Assembly (NCBI GenBank): GCA_039640495.1
Contig: CP046864.1
Location: forward strand, 2,046,001-2,110,000
Source of the DNA: Rhodobacteraceae bacterium IMCC1335
GTDB taxonomy: Bacteria; Pseudomonadota; Alphaproteobacteria; Rhodobacterales; Rhodobacteraceae
Length of the DNA: 64,000 nt
Direction of reading: 5' to 3'
The notes beneath the pieces are model-generated. The model did not search any database, was not told the DNA's origin, and worked only from the letters and a program-made list of their open reading frames with translations. Both the position numbers and the translations under genes were made by a program. Positions 1 through 9,157 of this stretch are shown piece after piece; the stretch's first letter is position 1, and every line of letters starts with the position of its first letter.

Positions 1-207
1 GGGTCCGGTATGGAGGAACAAGGCGTCACCGATTTGGGTGCGCGTATCCGCGATGATACCGCACGCTTGATGGAGCTTAACGGTTTCGCCGAATACTACA
101 GCCCTCTGGATGGCACACCTGCAGGCGGAGAGACATTCACCTGGACCGCGGCCGTCTGGCTTGGATGGGCCGGGGACAATCGAGAAAACCAACGAGGAGA
201 CGCCTGA
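1..207 (+). CDS. C-terminal end of a glycosidase (partial)
   Basis: The reading frame is open from the left edge, so only about 68 C-terminal residues are present. The tail contains [16 protein letters not shown] followed by FTWTAAVWL. This pattern resembles the end of (alpha/alpha)6-barrel glycosidases of the MGH1/GH63-like group, where a YF/YY-DP-x-G loop precedes a WTAA helix. The TGA stop overlaps the ATG of the next gene (ATGA), so the two are probably translationally coupled in a sugar-uptake and hydrolysis operon. The family call rests on a short tail and is tentative. Confidence 0.5.
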   Translation, partial: GSGMEEQGVTDLGARIRDDTARLMELNGFAEYYSPLDGTPAGGETFTWTAAVWLGWAGDNRENQRGDA

Positions 208-1223
208 TGTCGTCAATCAAACTCAATGCAGTCGAGAAATGGTTTGGCGCAACTCAGGTCATAAAGGGCGTAGATCTTGAGATTGAAGATGGCGAATTCG
301 TCATTTTCGTTGGTCCGTCCGGATGCGGAAAATCTACACTCCTGCGGATGATCGCCGGGCTTGAGGAAACGTCGCGTGGGCAAATCATGATTGCGGAACG
401 TGACGCCACAGCAGAGCCGCCTAGCAAGCGGGGGCTGGCAATGGTCTTCCAATCCTACGCGCTCTACCCGCACATGTCAGTGCGCGATAACGTTGGCTTT
501 CCTTTGAAATCCGCGGGGCTGCCAAAGGCCGAAGTCGATGCCAAGGTAAACGAAGCCGCCCATGTCTTGAAGCTTAACGATTACCTAGACCGTCGCCCCA
601 AAGACCTGTCCGGCGGGCAACGTCAGCGCGTCGCCATCGGCCGCTCAATCGTCCGTGATCCAACTGCGTTCCTGTTCGATGAGCCGTTATCGAACCTTGA
701 TGCTGCCCTGCGGGTCGAAATGCGCTACGAAATCGCCAAGCTGCACCAAACTCTGCAATCAACGATGATCTACGTGACGCATGATCAGGTCGAAGCAATG
801 ACCCTGGCCGACCGAATTGTTGTTCTTGATTTTGGCAAGATTGCTCAAGTGGGTAGCCCCCGCGAGCTTTATGAACGCCCCGCCAACTTGTTCGTCGCTC
901 AATTTATTGGCTCACCTCGGATGAACGTCGTCCCAAGTACGGCAGTGAAAGGGATAACACTGCCTGAAAATGCGACAGAGGTTGGCGTGCGCCCGGAGCA
1001 TATTGAATTGGTCAGCCCCGGAGCAGGTTTGATCGACGGAACGGTCGATGTGCTGGAATACCTTGGCGCCGATACATTCGTGATCCTCAAGTGTGAAGAC
1101 GCCGGGCAAATCACGGTACGTGTAAATGGAAATTCGACCTTAAGGCCCGGTGACTCAGTTGGTCTGCGCATCTCCAACGATGTGCTTCACGCTTTCAATT
1201 CAGACGGGCTGGCCATTCATTAG
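207..1223 (+). CDS. Sugar ABC transporter ATP-binding protein (UgpC/MalK type)
   Basis: A 338-aa ATPase subunit that powers import of a sugar or sugar-like substrate by a CUT1-type ABC transporter at the inner membrane. Walker [10 protein letters not shown] lies near residue 36, the signature LSGGQRQR near 135, Walker B FLFDEP near 155 and the switch His in THDQ near 190. A C-terminal OB-fold (TOBE/MalK regulatory) segment follows, containing [11 protein letters not shown] chose the ATG at 207 because it overlaps the upstream stop and gives the usual MSS-I-L-N-V-KWFG start; a longer frame from 165 adds only upstream-gene sequence. The permeases and binding protein must lie left of the window. 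Substrate cannot be read from the sequence. Confidence 0.93.
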   Translation: MSSIKLNAVEKWFGATQVIKGVDLEIEDGEFVIFVGPSGCGKSTLLRMIAGLEETSRGQIMIAERDATAEPPSKRGLAMVFQSYALYPHMSVRDNVGFPLKSAGLPKAEVDAKVNEAAHVLKLNDYLDRRPKDLSGGQRQRVAIGRSIVRDPTAFLFDEPLSNLDAALRVEMRYEIAKLHQTLQSTMIYVTHDQVEAMTLADRIVVLDFGKIAQVGSPRELYERPANLFVAQFIGSPRMNVVPSTAVKGITLPENATEVGVRPEHIELVSPGAGLIDGTVDVLEYLGADTFVILKCEDAGQITVRVNGNSTLRPGDSVGLRISNDVLHAFNSDGLAIH

Positions 1224-1507
1224 AATAGCCAATGTAATCAATCTGGCTGTAGTAGATTTGACCCCAAAGCGGACCTTGATGACCTCCACTGCAAGTGTAG
1301 CCTTGGAAAAGTAGCCATTGGCTAAAAATTCTCTAATGCTCGCTTTGTCCGCATGTCTGACATTCATGTTTTTAACCGCGAAGGTCCGCTCTGCCTGCCG
1401 AGAGTCAAACAGCAGCGTAATTTTTTAGTTCTCTGGTCTTTTTAGGCAGAGCTACAACGCATATCTAAGAGTATGACTTTTCAGAGATCTCTGCTGTCAT
1501 GAAACAT
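1224..1507. other. Noncoding junction between sugar operon and mobile island
   Basis: I see no convincing gene, RNA or transposon end here. The stretch marks the change from ordinary chromosomal genes to the mobile region, whose first recognisable sequence is the serine-recombinase module starting at 1508. Confidence 0.5.
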
Positions 1508-1605
1508 TCTTTCCACTGGACTTTTCTTGCTCTGCAAGCCTGTGTGTAGCTGCGCCCGAATACCGTCGGGCTCTACTCAGTGCGAGATGATGTACGGAGT
1601 AGAAC

Positions 1606-2001
1606 ATGAGACTTGATTTAGATGGTTTGGCAACTGCCTCGCGCGAGGCGCTGATGTCTGAGTGGCGAGAGGTAGTGGGCCGCCCTCCTCCGAAGCACTT
1701 AAGTCGGCCCCTGATGGTGCAGATCCTCAGTCATACCTATCAGCTGGACACTGTGGGCGGATATACCAAGCGACTTGACGGTAAGCTCAAGAGCGCAGCC
1801 CGGCGCGATGTGGTTTGGCCTGCCTTTAAACCCGGAAGCCGCTTTGTGCGCGAGTATCATGGGATCACCCATGTGATTGAAGTGGGTGATGACGGGCGCT
1901 TTGTGTGGAAGGATCAGAGCTTTAAGTCCCTCTCCCACACAGCACGCTCTATTACTGGCTATAATGTCTCGGGCTATCAGTTCTTTGGGGTACGCCCATG
2001 A
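1606..2001 (+). CDS. DUF2924 family protein
   Basis: A 131-aa protein of the DUF2924 type, a family repeatedly found immediately upstream of large serine recombinases in alphaproteobacterial islands and prophages. The core contains RPPPKHLSRPLM and a C-terminal SGYQFFGVRP. The stop overlaps the recombinase start (ATGA at 1998-2001), which indicates translational coupling. By position it may assist recombinase directionality or DNA binding, but the function is unknown. A near-identical paralogue is at 33476-33871. Confidence 0.85.
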   Translation: MRLDLDGLATASREALMSEWREVVGRPPPKHLSRPLMVQILSHTYQLDTVGGYTKRLDGKLKSAARRDVVWPAFKPGSRFVREYHGITHVIEVGDDGRFVWKDQSFKSLSHTARSITGYNVSGYQFFGVRP

Positions 2002-3605
2002 GCGTCCTTGGAAAGCCCGTAGTGCGCGCAGCTGTCTATACCCGCAAAAGCTCTGATGAAGGTCTTGATCAAGAGTTCAACTCTCTGGATGCACAGCATG
2101 AAGCCTGCAACGCCTATATTGCCTCACAGCGCCATGAAGGCTGGAAGATGGTAAGGAAGCGCTTTGATGATGGCGGTATTTCTGGGGGGACGCTAGAGCG
2201 CCCTGCTCTATCGGCTTTGCTTGCTGACGTAGAGAGCGGTCTTATCGATATGATTGTGGTCTATAAGATAGATAGGCTCACACGGTCTTTATCTGACTTT
2301 GCAAAGCTCATTGATTGTTTAGAGGCCAAGGGCTGTTCTTTTGTCTCTGTGACGCAATCCTTTAATACCTCCTCATCCATGGGACGGCTTACTCTCAATG
2401 TCCTCTTATCTTTTGCCCAGTTTGAGCGAGAGGTCACAGCAGAGCGCATACGCGATAAGATCGCAGCCTCCAAGAAGAAAGGCATGTGGATGGGGGGTAT
2501 GGTGCCCTGGGGCTATAAAGTGCACTCAGATCCAAAGATACAGTCTTTGGAGATATGTGCAGAGCGATCGCCTGATATTCGGCATGTCTATGATCTCTAT
2601 GAGCAGCTTGGATGTCTGAGTAAGGTAAAGCGTGCCATAGATACGCTCTGGCCAGAGAGAAACTGGAGCCGTGGGCGGATACACAATATTCTGATCAATC
2701 CCATCTATATAGGAAAGATTAAACATAAGACGAAAGTCTATGAGGGATTGCATGATGCAATCATTGAGCAAGATCAATTTGATCGGGTTCAGGAGCAGCT
2801 GCAAAAGAGGTCAGTGATCAAGCGGGGCAAACATCCCTGTCGTGGGCATTCTGCCTTTCTGGTTGGCAAAGTCTATGATGAGACTGGGGACAGATTAACG
2901 CCGTCCCGGTCCAAGAAGTCCTCTGGTCGGGTTATACGATATTACTACTCCAACCGGCTCATATCAGGTGGTACTGATCCGACCGGCTGGCGCCTGCGGG
3001 CAGATATGCTGGAGCAATTGCTGAGTGATGTTGTCAGAACACGGTTAATCGAAGCACTCACCCAGTTCAGGTTGGCGCCGCAGATCAAGCCCCATGCGTT
3101 GGTTGAGATCAAAAATCGGTTAGAGCATTTGGATACAAAAGCCATACTGGATTTAATCAAGCGGGTTGATCTCAGTGAGACGAAGGCAAGTATCCAGCTT
3201 GATGTTGAGAAAGTAGCCGCACTTATCAAAACAGAAATCAGCAAGCTGGATTTAGAGCTCTTACGTATTGAAGAACCTGTCACGCTTCGCAAGCGTACGA
3301 ATGGGACCAAGCTCACCTGGGTTGGCTACAAGGGAGAGCCCAATCACGCCCTTATAAGAGCTATTGTAACAGCCCAGGCGTGGGTGGAGGAGATCAAGGC
3401 AGGCCAGTCTGTATCCGACATTATGCAAGCCCATAATATTCCTGAGGGCATGATTTGGAAGCGCATACGCCTTGCCTTTTTATCGCCTAATCTTCTCCAA
3501 GCAATTGTAGACGGTACGAGTAATAGAGACCTTACAATCAAGATGCTCACCCGGCATGATCTGCCCCTTGATTGGTCTGACCAACAGGCCCTGTTTTTGA
3601 GCTGA
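1998..3605 (+). CDS. Large serine recombinase (resolvase/invertase family)
   Basis: A 535-aa site-specific recombinase that should integrate or excise a mobile element through a phosphoserine-DNA intermediate. The N-terminal resolvase domain (about 8-155) has YTRKSSDEG with the likely nucleophile Ser18, and DRLTRS near residue 93. A recombinase DNA-binding domain (about 170-275) and a zinc-ribbon-like/coiled segment follow, although the usual cysteine cluster is not obvious. Overlaps the DUF2924 gene by 4 nt. A second full-length copy lies at 33868-35475. Confidence 0.93.
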   Translation: MSVLGKPVVRAAVYTRKSSDEGLDQEFNSLDAQHEACNAYIASQRHEGWKMVRKRFDDGGISGGTLERPALSALLADVESGLIDMIVVYKIDRLTRSLSDFAKLIDCLEAKGCSFVSVTQSFNTSSSMGRLTLNVLLSFAQFEREVTAERIRDKIAASKKKGMWMGGMVPWGYKVHSDPKIQSLEICAERSPDIRHVYDLYEQLGCLSKVKRAIDTLWPERNWSRGRIHNILINPIYIGKIKHKTKVYEGLHDAIIEQDQFDRVQEQLQKRSVIKRGKHPCRGHSAFLVGKVYDETGDRLTPSRSKKSSGRVIRYYYSNRLISGGTDPTGWRLRADMLEQLLSDVVRTRLIEALTQFRLAPQIKPHALVEIKNRLEHLDTKAILDLIKRVDLSETKASIQLDVEKVAALIKTEISKLDLELLRIEEPVTLRKRTNGTKLTWVGYKGEPNHALIRAIVTAQAWVEEIKAGQSVSDIMQAHNIPEGMIWKRIRLAFLSPNLLQAIVDGTSNRDLTIKMLTRHDLPLDWSDQQALFLS

Positions 3606-4021
3606 ATTCCCTATTACGGACAATTAATTTCCCTGTTATTTTTTGAGGTCAGTTTTATAAAACTCCAATAAACATTAGGTTTTCTCTTACATTTTGGCGT
3701 TTCAAAACATCAAAAAAAGAAAAATTCCCTGTTAAATTCCCTGTTAAATTCCCTGTTAATACCGAAAAGCAGGGAAAACCTACCCTCGGCAAATCACCGG
3801 CTGAGGTTTAGCCGAAATTATCGCTGAAATGAGAGGTGATGTGCTGCATCAGTCGCAAAATGCTGTTGTAAATCCCTGATCTTGCGCAGGAATAGTGCCA
3901 AAAATAACAACAACAGGAATGATGAGGATGTGGTGGCGGTGCTGTCAGACTAAGTAGCCTAAGCATCAGCAATCGATTAACGGCCCTTTCTATGAGAACG
4001 CTAACGAGCGCCACTCGGTGA
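3606..4021. other. Noncoding tail of recombinase module
   Basis: A conserved noncoding stretch, also present after the second recombinase copy. It holds repeated TTCCCTGTTA motifs, both singly just after the stop and in tandem at 3724-3759, with an inverted CAGGGAA near 3769. The conserved part ends at GTGGTGGCGG (3930-3939), and unrelated sequence leads into the IS110-family element. Conservation between copies suggests the tail carries the recombinase target site. Confidence 0.5.
3724..3759 (+). repeat. Three tandem 12-bp iterons (copy 1)
   Basis: The unit ATTCCCTGTTAA occurs three times head to tail about 120 bp after the recombinase stop. Single related copies lie just after the stop codon. 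The identical array occurs at 35594-35629 after the second recombinase. A binding array for the recombinase or DUF2924 protein is a plausible inference. Confidence 0.75.
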
Positions 4022-4108
4022 GATGGGATGGTTGCCGCCCTCCCCAGACGGCATCGCAATGTGCCAATATTGTGGTGTTGAACGCCACACGAAGAGGAGG
4101 ACGGCAAG

Positions 4109-5137
4109 ATGCAGAATATGATGATTGGGGTCGATCTGGCAAAGAATGTTTTCCAGGTTCACGGAGCTTCGCAAACAGGCGAAGTGCTCTACCGAAAGAA
4201 ACTGAGCCGAAAGCAATTCAGTGCGTTTATGGCGCTGCAAGAGCCAAGCTTGGTCATCTTTGAAGCCTGTGGGAGCGCTCACTATTGGGCGCGTGAAATG
4301 GAAGCGCTTGACCACGAGGTGAGGCTGATCGCACCGCAATATGTACGCCCGTTTGTGAAGCGCCAGAAAAATGATGCGGCCGACGCCGAGGCGATCGTGA
4401 TCGCGGCACGCCAGCCCGAGATGCGTTTTGTTGAACCCAAGACCATCGAGCAGCAATCTCGCGCAGCGGTGTTCCGCGGCCGGGAACGCCTGGTGCATCA
4501 GCGGACCGCTGATGTGAACGCGCTGCGCGCACTTTTGTATGAGCACGGCCATGTTTTTCCTGCTGGGATACGTCACCTCAATCGCATGACAGCGCTTATT
4601 GAGGACGAGATCTCTGGCCTGCCAATGCTCATTCGAGAGGAGTGCAAGGACCTACTGGCGCAGATTGCAGAGAAAACAGCACGTATCATCGAGCGTACCG
4701 CGAAACTGAAAACATTAGCCGCGCAGTCAGACAAGGCGCGCCGGCTTCAGACCATGCCTGGTGTTGGACCGCTCACGGCCGTCGCGGTGGAAGCGTTCGG
4801 CCCCGACATGGCGCAGTTCAAAACCGGTCGTGACTTTGCAGCTTGGCTGGGGCTCGTCCCCAAGCAGCATTCCTCTGGCGGCAAGGAGCGTTTAGGGCGG
4901 ATGACCAAGGCAGGCCAGGCAGATATCCGACGCCTTCTGATCATTGGGGCAATGTCGCGATTGACCTGGCTTGGACGACGAACGATTCCGGCAGGCAGCT
5001 GGCTGTCGCGGATGTTGGCACGCAAGCCCAAAATGCTGGTCGCCATAGCGTTGGCCAACAAGATGGCCCGACAGATCTGGGCGATGCTGACGAAGAACGA
5101 GAATTACAGGGATCCGGCGCTGGCAGTTGTGGCATGA
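4109..5137 (+). CDS. IS110/IS1111-family transposase (DEDD recombinase)
   Basis: A 342-aa RNA-guided DEDD transposase. The N-terminal RuvC-like domain starts with GVDLAKNVFQVHG (Asp near residue 8) and continues with KNDAADAEAI. The C-terminal Tnp20 domain has MPGVGPLTAVAVEAFG and a serine-containing FAAWLGLVPKQHSSGGK (about 235-262). It is full length and in frame, with a purine-rich GAGGAGGACGG ahead of the start, so it is probably active. Confidence 0.94.
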   Translation: MQNMMIGVDLAKNVFQVHGASQTGEVLYRKKLSRKQFSAFMALQEPSLVIFEACGSAHYWAREMEALDHEVRLIAPQYVRPFVKRQKNDAADAEAIVIAARQPEMRFVEPKTIEQQSRAAVFRGRERLVHQRTADVNALRALLYEHGHVFPAGIRHLNRMTALIEDEISGLPMLIREECKDLLAQIAEKTARIIERTAKLKTLAAQSDKARRLQTMPGVGPLTAVAVEAFGPDMAQFKTGRDFAAWLGLVPKQHSSGGKERLGRMTKAGQADIRRLLIIGAMSRLTWLGRRTIPAGSWLSRMLARKPKMLVAIALANKMARQIWAMLTKNENYRDPALAVVA

Positions 5138-5391
5138 TATGTATGTCTAGACGCTAGCGGCGGTGCCAAGGGGGTGTGAGAAGACGACGACCTGAATGGG
5201 CAAAACGATCGAACAGATCCGGAGTGGGAAAACCAGGGCTGCTCTCAGTGCAACAAGCACGACGGTAAGATTTGGACCCGATCCGCAGATCACCATACCG
5301 GCCTGCGGCTTTTGAAAAGCCCACATCTCAAGGCCTTACAGAAGACCGCACTCGATCACGCGCTAGAAAGGTAGAAAACTTCTTGCATTAC
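5138..5391 (+). ncRNA. Candidate IS1111-type guide (seek/bridge) RNA region
   Basis: About 250 nt of noncoding DNA between the transposase stop and the right subterminal repeat. In IS1111-group elements the guide RNA that binds target and donor DNA is encoded in the 3' noncoding end. I place the RNA here by position only. No fold was computed, and the guide loops are not defined. Confidence 0.4.
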
Positions 5392-5416
5392 GGGCGGCAA
5401 CCACAGAAGAGCAGCG

Positions 5417-5720
5417 TCACGGTTTAGCTTGAAAGTACTGCGTTTTGAGAGTGACCTTTGTGAGTTGAACAGATTGTGAAACGAGGCGTGAATTGTTCTT
5501 TCGGCCACCGACATCTTGAACCGCTTGATTCCCAATTACCTTCATAGCTGCGCGATACGATTTCAATCTGTCTGTCACTATTTGATGTGGACTTCCATAT
5601 CGCTTCATGATTTTCTTTAGGAATACCAAAGCTGCTTTGCGGCCCTGACGCTTGGTTACATAACTGCAATGGAAAAGGGTCAAGTTTCATCGACACGAAA
5701 CTCCAATAGTAATTATTCAA
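5417..5720 (-). pseudogene. IS6-family transposase remnant
   Basis: Two overlapping frames on the minus strand together give IS6-type DDE transposase sequence. One frame contains GRKAALVFLKKIMKRYGSP followed by IVTDRLKSYRAAMK, which matches the second catalytic Asp region (VTDRLxSY). The other carries upstream WSFVSMKLD-like sequence. The gene is short, frameshifted and without a proper C-terminus. It sits between two intact IS elements. Confidence 0.7.
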
Positions 5721-5870
5721 GTATCGTTAATCCCAAATCTTACCTTTTTTCAAATATCGGGATTTAGCAGACGTGAGGTTGCCCGTGGTGATGTCACGAA
5801 ACCACTATAATATAAGGTACTTTCGTGACATCTCTGAAATTGGCAAAATGGCACCTGCCATAACTTTTAA

Positions 5871-7056
5871 AGACGTCTGCATAACGGGCTTGGATTTTGG
5901 CTTTTCGGAAGTTTGATCATTCGTCTTGTCGCGCAGAGTTTTCAGCGGACGCAAAGCGTTTGAGGGTTTGGTTATGCGATTGCGAGGGTTTGCGGGTTGA
6001 GGGTTATTTTGTTTGCGGCCTTGAGCAGGTTTTGCCCGATTGCCGCCATCGCCAGTTGGGCGTGGGTTTTGGTGACGCCAAAGTAGCGTGCGCGGTGCAA
6101 GCCAAAGAGACGTTTCATGGTGCCGAAGCATTGCTCTACCCGAAACCGGCGTTTGGAAATCAGCTTGTTGAAGCGCTTTTCTGAGGCCCGCAGCGGACGA
6201 TTGCGCGCCGCCTTCCTCATGATCCCGTCGCGGTGTTTGTCACGCAAACTGGCGCGGTTGGCCTTGCTTGCATAGGCCTTGTCCGCCAGCACGCGCTGTG
6301 CTTTCGCGCCTTCGATCATGGTTTCAAATTGGGGGCTCTCGGCCTGGTTGGCAGGGGTGGTGTGGACCTTATCGACAAATCCTTCCTCATCCGTGCGGGC
6401 AAAGGCCTTGTAGCCGAGTGTGGATTTGGCCCCCTTCTTTACCCAACGCGCATCCGGATCGGCGCTGTAATACATCTGCGGATCATCCGGGGCTTCGCCT
6501 TCGGCCCGATCTTCGGGCGCGTCGATATGGGTGCGGGGCCGGGCAGCGCTTTCCACCAAAGTCGCGTCGATGATCGCGGCCTCGGCCTCCTTCAGCTTCA
6601 GCCCATGCGCCTCGATCTGACGGCAAACCTCAGCCAGAAGATCGTCGTAAACACCACCTTTCACCAAGGCGTTGCGAAAGCGACAATGGGTCGTCTCATC
6701 CGGTACGGGAGCGTGCAGATTGAGCCCGCAAAAGATCATGAAATCCAGCCGAACCTTCAGCGCCCGCTCCAGCTTGGGGTCGCTCAGACCGTGCCATTGT
6801 CCAATCAGCAGGCACTTGAACAGGACCAGTGGATCATAACCTTGGGGGCCGACACCGGAACGTCCAAGACCGCGTTTGAGAATGGGCGAAAACGACGACC
6901 AATCCATCAGCGCATCAATCTTGGCCAAGGCATCATCGACCCCAATCCGATCCACCGCTTCACGCAAAAATAGGTCCATGAAAACATCCTCGAAAAACTG
7001 CGAAAACCATACAAGCTCCAGACAGTTCAGGGAATCCCGTCGTTACGCAGAGGTCT
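5871..7056 (-). mobile_element. IS5-family insertion sequence
   Basis: About 1.19 kb, the usual IS5 length, containing one full transposase on the minus strand. Imperfect terminal inverted repeats match at 15 of 17 positions, AGACGTCTGCATAACGG at the left (5871-5887) against the complement of 7040-7056. The AGACCTCTGC-type end resembles IS5-subgroup ends. No clear target duplication was seen. Confidence 0.82.
5972..6979 (-). CDS. IS5-family transposase
   Basis: A 335-aa DDE transposase. The N-terminal domain contains DPLVLFKCLLIGQWHGLSD and PDETTHCRFR. The catalytic core has IIDATLVES (first Asp), VLADKAYAS (second Asp) and RFRVEQCFGTMKRLFGL (the Glu of the Y-(2)-R-(3)-E-(6)-K type motif). 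Full length and uninterrupted. It lies inside matching inverted repeats, so the element may be transposition-competent. Confidence 0.93.
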   Translation of the reverse strand: MDLFLREAVDRIGVDDALAKIDALMDWSSFSPILKRGLGRSGVGPQGYDPLVLFKCLLIGQWHGLSDPKLERALKVRLDFMIFCGLNLHAPVPDETTHCRFRNALVKGGVYDDLLAEVCRQIEAHGLKLKEAEAAIIDATLVESAARPRTHIDAPEDRAEGEAPDDPQMYYSADPDARWVKKGAKSTLGYKAFARTDEEGFVDKVHTTPANQAESPQFETMIEGAKAQRVLADKAYASKANRASLRDKHRDGIMRKAARNRPLRASEKRFNKLISKRRFRVEQCFGTMKRLFGLHRARYFGVTKTHAQLAMAAIGQNLLKAANKITLNPQTLAIA

Positions 7057-7482
7057 TTTTTATTTTTAGGAATTATTTCTTGCGGATATGACGTAATTAA
7101 GAGTCCCATTTCCATCCAAATATTCCAGATCAAGACCGGAGAAATTGGTTCATTGAATAAAACAATGAAAGCAAATGCACTTGATGCTATTAATCTTAGT
7201 TAATGAATTTTTCTAAGTTTGGATAAAAGCAATACATATTGACATGGGGTGGGGGTGCACAACCTCGGTCCCTACCCCCATAACCATAAAATACTACAAG
7301 ATTAATGATAAACGACCACATTTACTTTAGATGGGTAGGATAATGGGTATGTTATAAAATTTACACTAAGTCATTGATATTATTGACTTAGTGGCGGAGG
7401 GAGTGACGCAGGCAACGAACTCTCTCTCGTGTCCAAGGCGGCCGTCGCGCAGCAAAGCGGAGCTCTGCGCTGCATCAACCCG
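7057..7482. other. AT-rich noncoding stretch between two IS elements
   Basis: Mostly AT-rich sequence without a supported gene. Near its end GTGGCGGAGGGAGTG (7390-7404) matches 13 of 15 bases of the tRNA-Ser 3'-end repeat that forms the attachment core at 35804 and 42913. That may be a relic attachment site or chance. GC content rises after 7390. Confidence 0.4.
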
Positions 7483-9139
7483 CATTCCCCAAGTAGTCCG
7501 ATGTTTTCGCGCCTTTGGAAGCCACTAATGTGTTATATTTCAGCATGTTAATTGGGCTGAAGGCGGCGGATCATGGATCACCCAAAGGGTGCAAGCGAAA
7601 CGGTTGGTGCGCGGCTTGGATTTGACCGTCGCGTGCGGCTGGAATTTCATGGATCAAAGATCAGTCCGGACGGTGGTCTGCTGTTGTTTCGGGAACTGGA
7701 CGAGGTACTTGGCCTGCACGACATTGCGGGCGGCGTTCTGAGTGACACCCGCACTGGTCACAATCGTCTGCACTCACTGGTCGGCCTGTTGCGACAGTCG
7801 GTCTTTGGTCGGCTGGCCGGGTACGATGATGTGAATGATGCGGATCGTCTGGCGCTCGATCCAGTGATGCGGCAGGTGGTCGGAGGACGGGCCGTTGATG
7901 CCAAGGCCGCGTCAGCAAGCCAGATGGGACGGTTCGAGACAGAGGTGCTGACGGCGGCCGGTAACCGCACTGCGCTGACTGATCTGCCGGGGCAATGGAT
8001 CGACCGTGTTCACGAACGCAAACCGCCCAAGTGGATCACGCTGGATATGGATAGCTCGGTCAGTCCAACCCACGGAGCGCAGGAGGGCACGGCCTGGAAC
8101 GGGCATTTCGGCTGCATGTGTTATCACCCGCTGTTCGTTTTCAACCAGTTCAGCCATCTCGAACGCTGCGCTCTGCGCCCCGGTAATGTGCACAGCGCGG
8201 ATGGATGGGAAGAGGTTCTGAAGCCCGTCATTGCGCGATATGCGGATCGTCACCTGATGCGGTTCTTCCGGGGGGATGCGGCCTTCGCCATCCCGGAGCT
8301 ATACAAAACTCTGGAAGCGGAAAGATACTACTATGCCATTCGCCTGCGCACCAATCGTGTTCTTCAGGGCAGGATTGCGCATCTGCTCAAGCGCCCGGTG
8401 GGTCGTCCGCCAAAAGGCGTGAAGCGTATCTACGGTGACTTTGAGTATCAGGCGGTGTCCTGGGACAAGCCTCGCCGCGTTATCGCCAAGGTCGAGTGGC
8501 ATCCCGGCGAATTGTTCCCGCGTGTCGGCTTTGTCCTCACCAACCTGCCGATGGAGCCGGACGAGGTCACCCGCTTCTACAATCGACGCGGCACCGCCGA
8601 GCAGTACATCAAGGAAGGCAAGCAAGCTATCAACTGGACGCGATTGTCCTGCAAGGGCATGGCGCAAAACGAGGTCCGCCTTCAGCTTCAAGCACTGGCC
8701 TACAATCTGGGTGTCTTCCTGCAAGGCACGGACCTTCCCAAAGAGATGGCCGACTGGTCTCTAACCAGCTTGCAAACCCGGCTGATCAAGATTGGAGCTA
8801 GGGTGGTTCGACATGCTCGGGCCATCACGTTCCAACTCGCTGAGGTGGCGGTCAGCGGCAATCTATTCACCCGTATCATCGCTGCCATCCATCGCCTGCG
8901 CTCGCCACCGGTTCCTGCATGACGGTTCCAGTGAAAAAACCTGAACGAAAATGGCTCGATTGGTCTGTCCATGCGAATGTTGATCAGCCTAAAATCCGGA
9001 TCAACCCTGCCATCGAAGCCAGAAATCACGCTCAACTCGCGCGCAGAATGCCCAGACATCGGCACTGCGTGCCCAAAAGGCTTGATCTGGATGCAAAACG
9101 GCATCAAGATCAATTGGTCGGTGTTCTACTTGGGGAATG
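7483..9139 (+). mobile_element. IS1380-family insertion sequence
   Basis: A 14-bp perfect inverted repeat, CATTCCCCAAGTAG at 7483-7496 and its complement at 9126-9139, encloses a full IS1380-type transposase. The 1.66 kb size fits the family. The right end lies only 18 bp before the start codon of the hybrid kinase. ISEcp1, another IS1380 member, is known to drive and mobilise adjacent genes from its right end. Confidence 0.88.
7573..8922 (+). CDS. IS1380-family transposase
   Basis: A 449-aa DDE transposase. The N-terminus has KISPDGGLLLFRELDEVLGL and LVGLLRQSVFGRLAGYDDVNDADRL-type sequence, a strong IS1380 signature. ITLDMDSSVSPTHG carries the first catalytic Asp, MRFFRGDAAFAIPELY the second, and NRRGTAEQYIKEGKQAINW the Glu. 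Complete and uninterrupted. Start chosen at ATG 7573, after GGCGGCGGATC. Confidence 0.94.
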   Translation: MDHPKGASETVGARLGFDRRVRLEFHGSKISPDGGLLLFRELDEVLGLHDIAGGVLSDTRTGHNRLHSLVGLLRQSVFGRLAGYDDVNDADRLALDPVMRQVVGGRAVDAKAASASQMGRFETEVLTAAGNRTALTDLPGQWIDRVHERKPPKWITLDMDSSVSPTHGAQEGTAWNGHFGCMCYHPLFVFNQFSHLERCALRPGNVHSADGWEEVLKPVIARYADRHLMRFFRGDAAFAIPELYKTLEAERYYYAIRLRTNRVLQGRIAHLLKRPVGRPPKGVKRIYGDFEYQAVSWDKPRRVIAKVEWHPGELFPRVGFVLTNLPMEPDEVTRFYNRRGTAEQYIKEGKQAINWTRLSCKGMAQNEVRLQLQALAYNLGVFLQGTDLPKEMADWSLTSLQTRLIKIGARVVRHARAITFQLAEVAVSGNLFTRIIAAIHRLRSPPVPA

Positions 9140-9157
9140 TCGGTTTAGGGTAGGTTT

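Larger units (their letters stand above)
1508..3939 (+). repeat. Long direct repeat, recombinase module copy 1
   Basis: About 2.43 kb that recurs in the same orientation at 33377-35810. It includes a 5' leader (TCTTTCCACTGG onward), the DUF2924 gene, the serine recombinase gene and a 3' noncoding tail that ends in GTGGTGGCGG. Copy lengths differ by only 2 nt and the proteins are closely similar. The copies are 31.9 kb apart and enclose the IS elements and the adhesin/DGR locus, so homologous recombination between them could delete or duplicate the whole block. Confidence 0.88.
4022..5406 (+). mobile_element. IS110-family insertion sequence, IS1111 group
   Basis: A full-length transposase gene is flanked by a perfect 12-bp subterminal inverted repeat, TGGTTGCCGCCC at 4029-4040 against GGGCGGCAACCA at 5392-5403. 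Subterminal inverted repeats of this length are typical of the IS1111 group, whereas classical IS110 members lack them. The exact outer ends are estimated a few bases beyond the repeats. The long noncoding 3' region (5138-5391) is where IS1111-group elements are reported to encode their guide RNA. Confidence 0.82.

Noticed and set aside
4001..4576. A 191-codon minus-strand frame over the IS110 transposase
   Set aside because: Shadow of the transposase gene, whose DEDD motifs fix the coding strand.
6233..6973. A 246-codon + strand frame inside the IS5 element
   Set aside because: It is antisense to the intact IS5 transposase and has no family features.
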